DNA from: Craspedostauros australis
Lineage: Eukaryota; Bacillariophyta; Bacillariophyceae; Mastogloiales; Achnanthaceae
Length of the DNA: 64,000 nt
Reading direction: 5' to 3'
Assembly: GCA_026770025.1 (NCBI GenBank)
Contig: JAMXDE010000038.1
Coordinates: 372,001-436,000, forward strand
The notes beneath the pieces are model-generated. The model had not been told where the DNA came from, searched no databases, and was given only the letters and a program-made list of their open reading frames with translations. Positions 48,345-58,300 of this stretch are shown in pieces. The translations under genes and the position numbers were made by a program. Numbering within the stretch: position 1 is the stretch's first letter; each line of letters starts with the position of its first letter.

Positions 48345-49616
48345 CTACTTCCCGGTCCACTCCCTCCACAACTGCGACAAGAATGCTTTGCGGATTTGTC
48401 CCAAGTCATTCTCGTTGTATCCTGCCAAAATGCGGCGCGTCATTTCCACAATCACGCCTTGCACCAGAGAGTGGTAGCTGTTGAACTGCATCAGACAGCG
48501 ATTGAGGTTGTTACAGACGCGTTGGAAGACGGCGACGTCCGATAGAGGCTGCAAGTATTGCTCTTGGAATGCAAGGTTGTAGCGATGCACAATATCGCGA
48601 ATATCGCTCATTTGCAGTATGCGCACGTTGAGATCGAAGACGTCGACGTACGTGTCGACATCGACGACGCGGATGATGATGTGACCCGGAAGGCCGATAA
48701 TCTCGACGTCCAGGCCAACGCGCGCGCCGAGACATTTGTACAGAATGGCCAGGGACATGGGGATGCCACATCGCGTTTCCAACACCTTTCCCAACATGGA
48801 GTTCTTGACGTTGTAGTAATCCTCCACGTTGCCGTTGAACGTCTCGCGGAACAACTTTTGCAATCCTTCGAACTTGGACTGTTTCGACATGCTGTCATCC
48901 GGGTAGATGCGTTTGGCGAGGGATTCCATCATCTGGCGATGATATAGCCACTGATTGAAGATGTTGGTGGCCGTGCCGAGATCCTCACACAACGCCGCCG
49001 TCACTGCGAATGAAAAATTCTCCAGCCAACGACCGTGGGACCGCGGCATGCGCCATGCCAGCTCGCATCCTGCTGCGCACCGAAATGTGAACAGGGCCAT
49101 GAGACGTTTGCGCTGATCCAGGTCATCGCCGATGTTTGTGTCTTGACACCGTTGAATCTCCCGCACGATGACATCCAAGATCTCGTGCTTGCGATCCCAC
49201 ATACCCTGGTCGATGTCCCTTCCCGGCGATGTGATGAGGTCGCGCAGTTGCTGCGTTGATCGTTGATCCTTCTCATAGCGCAGCCGAAAGTCTTGTTTGG
49301 TGTACTGCGTGGCGCAGCGGCGCATGTCCTCGCTAATGGACGGCTGCTGCGACAAGCACCCATTGATCTGGAAGGAATTGTACGACCATTGTTGTCGGTA
49401 GTGCTCATCCCAGATCACATGAATCGGTTCGCTGCTAACTCCATTGTTGTTGTTGTTGTTGTTGTTGTTGTCATTGTCGGATGCCGACAGCGAAGATCGC
49501 AGTGCCGCACAAGTGCATTCGAGACGGCACAGATCACGAAAATCGTCGATGAATTCGAAAATGACATGATGCACCTGCGCTGGAAGATCCTGCAGGTTTG
49601 CGTTGGATGTCGCCAT
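48345..49616 (-). CDS. FBXO21-like F-box protein with transglutaminase-fold (SirB1) domain
   Basis: 423 residues. An F-box at about 8-45 (LQDLPAQVHHVIFEFIDDF, then CTCAALRSSL) is followed by a poly-Asn run (about 49-57) from a GTT microsatellite. An uncharacterised helical region follows, then a SirB1_N/transglutaminase-like core at about 255-335 (YYNVKNSMLGKVLETRCGIP, MSLAILYKCLGARVGLDVEI, IGLPGHIIIRV). This combination is that of the FBXO21 family, ubiquitin ligase substrate receptors of SCF type. Catalytic activity of the transglutaminase fold is not expected in the family, and the domain probably binds substrate. The start is the first ATG (MATSNANLQDLP). Single exon. Confidence 0.83.
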   Translation of the reverse strand: MATSNANLQDLPAQVHHVIFEFIDDFRDLCRLECTCAALRSSLSASDNDNNNNNNNNNGVSSEPIHVIWDEHYRQQWSYNSFQINGCLSQQPSISEDMRRCATQYTKQDFRLRYEKDQRSTQQLRDLITSPGRDIDQGMWDRKHEILDVIVREIQRCQDTNIGDDLDQRKRLMALFTFRCAAGCELAWRMPRSHGRWLENFSFAVTAALCEDLGTATNIFNQWLYHRQMMESLAKRIYPDDSMSKQSKFEGLQKLFRETFNGNVEDYYNVKNSMLGKVLETRCGIPMSLAILYKCLGARVGLDVEIIGLPGHIIIRVVDVDTYVDVFDLNVRILQMSDIRDIVHRYNLAFQEQYLQPLSDVAVFQRVCNNLNRCLMQFNSYHSLVQGVIVEMTRRILAGYNENDLGQIRKAFLSQLWREWTGK

Positions 49617-50608
49617 CTTGATTGTCTGCTGGTGCCGTTCGAAATCAGGGGTGGTCTGGATGTTTGTGAGATGTTGGTTCCAGTGCGAGTATTGGTTGAG
49701 TCAGGGTGATGCTGGTGATCTCTCGAGAGAGTCTGTGCTATGATTAGTTGGGTCTTCCTCTCTCCGGATTGGATTTGTGATGACACGAGATCGAACCACG
49801 AACAGCAACGATCTTCCATGTTCGTGTCGTGGATGTGGCGGCAAATTCTCTTCCTCTTGCCACCAACACCGTTTCTCGAGAAGGATGGAGTCGTGGGAGT
49901 CGACAGTAGCCTTGGCGCGTGACCAGGGGCAGCCTCTGCTTGCTTGTTGTAGATCCTGTTGTAGGTGCGTTGGCGTTTCTCGCGCGGATAGATGTATGTA
50001 TGTAGGGATAGATGCATACATGGATAGATGTACAGATAGATGGATGGATAGATGGATGGATGGACGGAGAGGTCACTTCTACATCACACGACATGTTTCA
50101 TCCAGACGCATTCATCCATTCACTCACCCATCCACGCACTTTCGACATGAATCAATTGCCATTACCATTGCCGTGATCGATCCTGCATGGATACTTACCA
50201 CACACAATATGTGCCTTTCGGGGATCCCTACGAAACCATTGCCATCTTGCGCACATCCCGCAGCCATTTGAGGATTGTTGCAGAGCCTTCCGGAGCATCA
50301 ATCAATGCTTGGGACGTGTCACGACGTGGCGTAGAGAATTGGCACCAAGACAGTATCCTTGACTCAATTAGTGACTGAGATAGTGAAGACACAAGCGAAG
50401 CTAGAGTTCACATCATCGTCACAGAGTGCTCTGCTTTGCCAGCACACAATAGAAGAATGGCTGTAGAGTACGAGATAGAGCATGCTAGTACGTGTGGCTG
50501 TGTATGCGATGATTGAACGACTTTGCAGGCAGGTTGGAATTGCCCAGGGCAATCCGTGGCTGCGTTGTCAATTACGTACGTTTCTCTGCCTAACGCATAC
50601 AATGGCCC
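49617..50608. other. Intergenic with GATA/GATG microsatellite
   Basis: 5' flank of the FBXO21-like gene and 3' flank of the Cys-rich gene part. No gene is seen. A tetranucleotide-type repeat occupies about 49985-50068. Confidence 0.5.
49985..50068. repeat. Degenerate GATA/GATG tetranucleotide repeat
   Basis: Interrupted units gatagatg, tatgtatg and gatggatg over about 80 bp. Confidence 0.75.
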
Positions 50609-51113
50609 TTAGGCGCAGGGGTTGCAGGTGGCGTCTGTCGTGCAGACTCCTGTTCTGATGATGATGTCATTGGTTGCACTGTCGCTGTTGCCAAGAGTTA
50701 GGCACGTGTTCGCGCCCGAGCAGGCACCGTCTTCGATGATCACGCTTCCTGAAAATTTAGTCGATGACACATGAGGCAAGGAAGAACAAGCGAGACTCCC
50801 TTGGCACGCATTCTTTCCAACCAAGACGCTTGCCATGACTGGTGTGGTGATTGTAGACCCTTGGTTGCTGTGGGGCGCAATAGCACTGCATGCAGTTGTT
50901 GTATCGTATGCTCCTTCTTCAACTCGTATGTTGCCAAAGATATTGGTTCCAAGAGCAGTGCAACCATCCTCCCCAAGGCAAGCTCTTGGTCCGATCACCC
51001 TGAATCCGACTTTGGTACCAGGAGCTGGCTGATCTGGAAAGAAATTTCCCATCCGAAAGCAGGCACTTGTGTCCTGGCAACTGTCAAGTATGATTGCGTT
51101 GGGACATGTTTGT
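50609..51113 (-). CDS. Cys-rich secreted-type repeat protein, C-terminal exon
   Basis: The open frame reads at least 167 codons and contains spaced 'AC.G...C' units typical of a diatom Cys-rich protein family: SCQDTSACF, RACLGEDGCTAL, NACQGSLACSSL, GACSGANTCLTL, GVCTTDATCNPC. The track is open upstream of the first Met (51052), and those codons also fit the pattern. A pyrimidine-rich stretch ending in catgcag suggests a splice acceptor with the exon starting at 51113. So this is the 3' exon of a gene transcribed from the right. The homologous Cys-rich body at 60568-62883 is on the same strand. Between them lies element B, inserted 370 bp upstream of this exon. Without the 8.8-kb insertion the two parts would be about 0.7 kb apart. 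Whether they belong to one gene is inference. Confidence 0.5.
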
Positions 51114-51480
51114 CTGCATGTGATAGAATGAAATAGAAAACGAGAGACTTACTGAACGCCGAAGGGTGATCAATCCGTAGGAGAGCAGTAGGAGTACAAG
51201 TTTGTGGTTGAGTGTGTGTCTTTTGTCTTTAGAGCTGATACGAATCCAAATGATACTTTCGGAAGGATTGTGCGTAGGTGATGTGCAGCATCCATTACAG
51301 TTGGATCTGCATCATCTCTATTAGTAGTAGTATCAGGGAGCATTGAGTCTCCGTACGTGAAATCATCGTGGTGTCGATGTTGCCATTTCCGAGAGGAGAC
51401 ATCAATTTCGTGATGGCCGGAGAGAGTGTTTGTTGTTCACTCTCTTCCGATCGATTTGGGGGAACAAGGTTCATTCAACG
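51114..51480. other. Flank between Cys-rich exon and element B
   Basis: No gene is supported. A GTAAGT donor-like site on the minus strand at about 51147-51152 lies 39 bases before the acceptor at 51114, too close for an ordinary intron. Confidence 0.35.
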
Positions 51481-51485
51481 GTCTG
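51481..51485. repeat. Target-site duplication of element B, left copy
   Basis: The pentamer gtctg abuts the left LTR. The same pentamer follows the right LTR at 60312-60316. Confidence 0.75.
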
Positions 51486-52027
51486 AGTTGGGACAGACTT
51501 GGTCCGGGATCCACTCGGGACTCAATCGTCCGCGTTGCGTACACGGTACCCAGTATCCGAACCCGATACTGCCATGAAAGGCTACCGTGCGCATGGTGTA
51601 TAGTTGAACCACAATCCATGCTCTGCTCATCCTCCAGCTCATGCAACCGCGCCACCTGTTCAGCTAACCATCTTGCGAATCCTGCAGGCATCTTGAAGCA
51701 TATCCACACCCGTGGATCAAGTACTGCTCTACAGATGGGGCTACTGAACAGCTGGGTATGTGCAGAACCATCACGACATGTTGCTGTACAACACAAACGG
51801 CTCAAGCACGATAGCATGAATCCTGCCCTTTTACTCGATCGTCCTGTCAACAGTAAGCTTAACACATAAAACAAGCAATCAGAAACAATCTTACCAGTTT
51901 ACCTTCAAGTCTACTACAGTTACATCATCGTCTGATTCAGCTTTGTTCTCAACATCAAACGGCGTCAAAACCGGTTGAAGGACAAACCATCCTCCTGACA
52001 ACGTGCAGAAGACACGGAATACTAACT
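51486..52027 (+). repeat. Element B 5' LTR
   Basis: 542 bp. Borders were set by the point where similarity to the right LTR stops and by the gtctg target duplication. Differences from the right copy are scattered substitutions (e.g. at about 51529, 51586 and 51633), mostly transitions, and no indels were seen. Confidence 0.85.
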
Positions 52028-52043
52028 GGTAGCTGCGAGTGGT
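52027..52043 (+). promoter_or_regulatory. Element B primer-binding site candidate
   Basis: The sequence tggtagctgcgag starts at the last base of the LTR. TGG plus TAGCTGCG would be complementary to a tRNA 3' end ...CGCAGCUACCA, of the kind found in eukaryotic initiator Met tRNAs. The stretch gcgagtggttctcgc can also form a 5-bp hairpin here. The tRNA identity needs the organism's tRNA set. Confidence 0.55.
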
Positions 52044-52382
52044 TCTCGCTTACATCCACCTTCCTCACTCTCAAAGAGACTTCCTCAAGTGCGCAGACCG
52101 CTGTGTCCAACGACACTGAGCCCAAAGGCTCCAAGCCTCTCAGGACCAACGATCCTGGCTAGCAATCTATGAAGTTAGCCCGAAGGCAACTCACCAAACC
52201 AAGCCCTTGCTAAGCAAGCGCATCCAACCAACACCTGCAAAACCAGGTGTACGTCTCAAGAACACTCCTGCCAAGACCTCCGTGCACACCTTCGCCATCG
52301 AAGGGAGGAAGAGCAGCAAGACCTGAGACAACTGTCGACACCAAGCGAAGCCCAACGACTTCGACACCTCCGCCGCCTCACC
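52044..52382 (+). other. Element B 5' untranslated leader
   Basis: About 340 bases between the primer site and the polyprotein ATG. No open frame or motif was recognised. It may carry packaging signals. Confidence 0.5.
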
Positions 52383-55300
52383 ATGAGCGCCCAAGGAGAA
52401 GACACGAGCATCAGCAGCGAAGAACGCAGGCTGGAGGCCTTTGTGGAACGGCTCAATCAACAAGCCGCTCAAGCCCTTCGAGATCTCAACGAATCCCGAA
52501 TCTCGCGAGGAGCTGCACCCATCCCTCCTCAGCAAAGAGACCAAACGGCAGCCGGGCAGGGAGAGGGCGAAACCGCCCAAGACAACGATGGGGACGCCAA
52601 CAACCCACCGAACCTCGGCGAAGCCGAGGGAACCACAGGACGCGAAGGGAACGTAGGCAACCAAACTGGATCCACTGGAGGTGGCTTCCCTTTTGACGCC
52701 GACGAAGATCCCATCGGACCCGAAACCACGTACGTAGCGTACGAGAGCGAGGACAAGCCGGAGAAACCCATCATGGGTGGCCTCACCAAGGCTGGTCGTC
52801 ACTGGGTGCCCTGGACGGGAGGGAAACCGAACGTCGAATGGACTGGCCTTGCGGAAGACGCAGCCACGTCCTACGACAGCTCCCAACAGCAGCGCGTCCT
52901 CCACAACGGTTCGGACTCCAAGAACCAACCGGAGCGAGAGAAAGGCATCCGCCCTCGCTTCCGAATCGGGGACAACCGTCAGCGCATGCTGCGCCTCCTC
53001 AAGGATCACATGTCCACCGCAGGCCTCATCTCGATGACCTACATGAGGAGCAACGAACACCCCGACGAGATGGTGTGCGTCCTCGACGCCCCAGGCAGCA
53101 CCACCATCGGCCAAGCCACTGACCACCATGATGTCTACCGCCACTTGTGGGATCGATACGACAAGCAGAACAACGCATCTGCTGCTCGATTCCTCCGCGA
53201 CAGCCTTGACCCTGACCTCGAAGACCGCCTGATGAACCGCATCAAGCCGAAGTACCAACAAGACTTCAACGTGATTTTCACCGAGCTCATCAAGAGCATC
53301 ACGTCAAGCTCGCTAGACAAGTACGCACGGCTCCAAGAGAAGGTCAGAAAGACCACGCCCCAGAAGTTTCAGGGAGAGAACATCCAAGCAATGGCTGACG
53401 CTCTCCGCATCATGTGCAAGGAACTTCAAGATGCCGACCAGTTCGAGATCTCGCTCCTCCGTACCATGACAGACAACTTCTTCATGGCAGGAGGCAGAAC
53501 CACGTCAGGAGAACGATACCGTCATCGAATTCTCGACATCAGCGATCGACTCAGACGACTGATCGAAGACAAGTCCCTCAAGACCTACGAGCGAGCGGAG
53601 CCCCACCTGCTCTGTGAGGACCTCACCTGGATGGACATCTGCAGCGTGGCTGAGGATGCTTATCTTGACGAACTCCAGGGAAACTCCTGGCATGCCAACA
53701 GGCACTCCTGTGACCGCAACACCCCGCGCATGCATGCAAACCACTCCTCGACGACAAAGGAAGCTCGTCTTCTGGAACAGAACAAAGGAGGCAAACGCAT
53801 GAACGCCAAGGGCAAACAGACCAACAAGAAAACACAACAAAAGAAGGACCCTTGGATCACAACACCCCCACGGAAGGGTGAGCCACAACAAAAGCTCATG
53901 AACAACAAGACCTTCCACTGGTGCGCGAAGTGCCGCCATTGGCGCATCTCCCACGGCACAGCCGGCCACATCGACGACTTCAAGCATAAGCCAAACAGTC
54001 CACAGCTTGAAATCGACCATGCAGCATGGACCTGCCTCTCCGCCGAAGCTCACGCAAACGAACGCACCTGGTGGACCGCCGTGTGGAACCTGTTCACCAC
54101 CGTCGAAACCATCAACATCATCACCGGTACTTTTCTCCTCCTTTGTGCAGCACAAATCACCCTACTCGGCATCGAGTGCGGATGGCATGTGGTGAGTATC
54201 ATGATGTGGATGACAACAGCCATTGTGCTATTCGCCCTTCACACCAACGTCCCACGCCAGTACCAGCCAACTCCAATGCGAACCATCCGCCAGGTCAACA
54301 CGTGGAGGAAGAAACAAAACAAGTCAAATAGAGCAAGACCACGCTTCTATCACTACCCGGCAACGCCCTCGAACGATCTCTACGACTCTCTATTCGGCAA
54401 CGGCGACTTCAGACGTTTTCTCCTTCACAAGCGCTCCAACGCGAAACATCACGTCCCACGTCACGCCCCATGTGCGAACCACCAACACGAAACTCGCCGC
54501 GCTCGCCGGTTCCGAAAACACCAAAACTCCTGTCGCGCGCGAAACAAAATGAATCCCGCTCGTCCACCGAACCGGCACACGAAACATCACTGTGACCTTT
54601 ACCACTTAAGGACTCCCACTCGCTTCAAGCGGGGATCTCACACAGACCCAAGCGAACATCAGAGTCTCCGCCACAACGGTAACACACGCGAAGCGCAGCT
54701 CCATGGAAATACAGGCGTTAGTCTGATCACCAACGCCTATCACACCCTCGCAACAACCTTCGGTTTCCAACATGCCTTCGCCGCACCACACAAGGTGGAA
54801 GGCATCATCCCTCAAGACGGCTCTTTTGATGTGGTATGGGACACCGGCGCCTCCATCTGCGTGACCAACGATATCAACGACTTCGTGGGTCCTACCTCCG
54901 CTCCAACCTCGCCAACCTTCCTCAACGGGTTTCTTCGCCGCACCAAAGTCAAAACGAAAGGCAGGGTGGAATGGTCCATCCTAGACGTCAGCGGCAACCC
55001 TCGATCCTTATCCCTTCCAGCCTTCTATGTGCCGGAGTCCTCGGTCAAGCTCATCAGCACCGCATGCCTCCTCAGTGAATACAAAGGGGAAAATATTGTC
55101 GTGGAAGCAAACAACATCCAGCTGAGCGGCATCCCTGGAAACAACGAACGAGGTCCCATCATCGCTCACAACAAGAAATCGAACAACCTTCCGACCTCAT
55201 GTGCATACCGCACTGGCGATCTCACCGAACTCCCAACGGCGCTCACTACAACCATCACCTCCGTAGCACAACAGAACCAAAATCTGACTCAACCGCAAAA

Positions 55301-58300
55301 GGAACTGCTCAAGTGGCATTATCGCCTCGGGCACCTCTCCTTCAGACGAGTGCAGTTCTTGCTTCGATCCGGCGCCCTCGTCAACACTGAGGCATCACGG
55401 AAGATGCAAACAGCCGCCGCCCGCGTTCGAGAATGCCCACTGTGTGCGGCGTGCCAATTCGGCAAACAGCATCGCAGGACGACACCAGGCACAACACAAC
55501 ACGCCGTCCAAGACCGACAAGGAGTGATCAAAACGGATCACCTCTTCCCGGGTCAACAAGTCTCCGTGGACCACTTCGTGGGACGCACCTTGGGCCGCCT
55601 CTTCACAGGAAGAGGCAAGTCCGATGCGTCGGAGATGTACAAGGGTGGAGCAATGTTTGTGGACCACGCATCTGGCTACATACACGTGGAGCCAGTCGCA
55701 TCCCTCACGACCCACGCTACGTTGGAAGCCAAGGAACGCTTCGAGTCCATGTGCCGTGATGTGGGTGTGCCTGTGCGCTCGTACCTCTCGGACAACGCCA
55801 CCACCTTCACATCGCCAGATTACGCCGAACACCTCAAACAGTTCCATCAAGTGCACCGCTTCGCTGGAGTCGGCGCTCACCATCACAACGGAGTGGCCGA
55901 GCGCAGCATCCGCACGATCATCTCCATGGCACGAACAATGATGATGCATCAAAGCATTCATTGGCCTACGATGTTCGATGCCCAACACTGGCCCATGGCC
56001 GTCGTTCATGCCGCTTACGTACACAATCGCGTACCAAACGCAGCAACAGGACTCACGCCTTTGGATATTCTCTCGCGCACGCGCATGCCCCTGAAGCAGC
56101 TGCACAACCTACATGTGTGGGGCAGCCCCGTCTACGTCTTGAACAAGGCGCTCGGCGACGGCCGCAAGATACCAAGATGGGAACCATGTGGGGAGCGCTA
56201 TGTGAACATGGGACTCTCCGCTCGTCACGCGTCCACAGTTCCGCTGGTCCTCTCGCCGAGGACAGGATCGATCACACCACAATTTCACGTTGTGTTTGAC
56301 GATTGGTTCGCGACGATAGCGACTGATCCGGTTGATCTCCCAGACTACAATTCAACGGAATGGGCGCACATGTTTGGCGACACTACGTATCAAATACCGT
56401 TCGATGACGATGATGTCATTGCTATGGAAGAGCGGGACATCGAGCGAGAGGATGAAGCCGATCATCAGCGATTTCTTCCCTCACACGACGACGATCCGCC
56501 AGCAAAATTGTTGCCAGAAACGCCAAACACAAGAACCCCGATTGTGAGTGAACAAAATTCACCAACTCACATTTTGAGGCAACCCGTAACATCACACACG
56601 AAAACCGATGCCACCCCAATCGACCAAGTGCAACCACCTCAGCAAATCAACCGCTCGCCAACAACCACCGATATCAACAAGCCAATACCACCAATGCCGT
56701 CGACAGAGGGAGCCAGAGAAGACCCAGCAAGTCACGCTGAACCGTTGCCGCCAACAGAGGGAGTTGTCAACGACAACAGTGACGACGACATACAACCACC
56801 AATCGACTCTCCTCCGACTTCACCGCTGCGCAAACCCATCACCGCACAGACAGAGCAACCCACGACGAAGAAAGTAAAGACACCTCCACTGCGCCGCTCT
56901 GAACGCATCAACAAACGCACACCACGAGAGCGACGGACCGTTGAGCGCCTCACCTACGACACCTTGGGCGGAAAAGTGGTTTGGGCCGACGACGTCACAC
57001 AACCATCCGAAACCAGCGCAAATGTAACCACCATCGCAACAAGTGAACCTAGCAAGGACCAAGCCATGGAAGACATGAAGCACGCTCTCCAGACCTGCCG
57101 CGCGACCCTTCAGCGCTACACAACCCACACAAATGAAATGGTAACACAGAAGGTCCACGATCTGGTGCGCGACGCTGACTCCATGCTCCGAAATCTGGCG
57201 ACACTCGACACCACCGAATTGACCTGGGAGGAACGACATTGGGCGCAGGGCGACCTCGAGATGGAAAGGATGCTTCGCATCCAGCAACTCGAAATCCGAG
57301 CCAGGATGCGCAAGGAACAAGAAGAAGCGGAAGCTAGCAAAGGAACGCCAACCAACGAGCACCACATCCTCATGATGAGCAATCACTCCGACTCGTCCTC
57401 GGAGGACGACGACCCACTTCCAGGCACCACAATGCGCCCCATCGACATCGGCCACCTTTGGCCACACCATGTCAACATCACTCGACACATCGGCCATTAC
57501 TTCGACCATGTAGTGCAATTTCGATTCCCGACGGAAGCCGCAAGGAGCCAGTGCGTTTACTACGCTATTCGCCGATTCGTCGATGCCGTCGAAGAAATGC
57601 TCGAAACAGGCGAATACCACCTCCCCGTTTCATACTTCGGCTTCATACCAAGAACGCAAGGCCAGCGATACACTCTGGAACGGGCCATCGCCGCCATGGA
57701 AAATGGCCTACGACCACCGGACGAAGACGAGCGAGTGCAGGACTTCATGCGACGAACGGGCTTCGCTTGGCACCTCATTACGCATGACGAGCGTTTTGAA
57801 ATCGGCATACTGCACCTGCACATCCAACTCGGCGTCGCGCCGGAGGTGCCACCGACAATCATGGCTCCGCCAAGCGAATTCGAACCGGCCGAACACCGTG
57901 CCCCAGCTCCAACAAACGCCCATTTTTCACAACAACATGAGAATGACGAAACCGACGAACACTACGCGATGGCAGCAACCCTTGAGCACGATGGCGACGA
58001 CCACACCGACCACCGAGCCTTCATCACGTACGACTTGCTCAACTTCTTCACGACCGGGGGCGATCTCAGCATCTCGGATCGACACGTCAGCTACAAGGCA
58101 TCCAAGGCCGATCCCGACACCCTCTCCTTCAGCGAGGCGATGAACGACGACAACAAACAAGAATGGATGGCAGCCGCACACAAAGAAATTCATGACCTTA
58201 CCAAAAAGGGGACGTGGATTGAGGTGCCAAAATCCACCGCTACTGATCGCATCTTCCCTGGCACGTGGGTGTTTCGGCGCAAGCGGATGCCCGACGGCAC

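Noticed and set aside
51114-51152. A 39-base intron before the Cys-rich exon (GTAAGT to CATGCAG)
   Set aside because: It is shorter than every other intron here by about 190 bases, and the upstream frame stops after a few codons.
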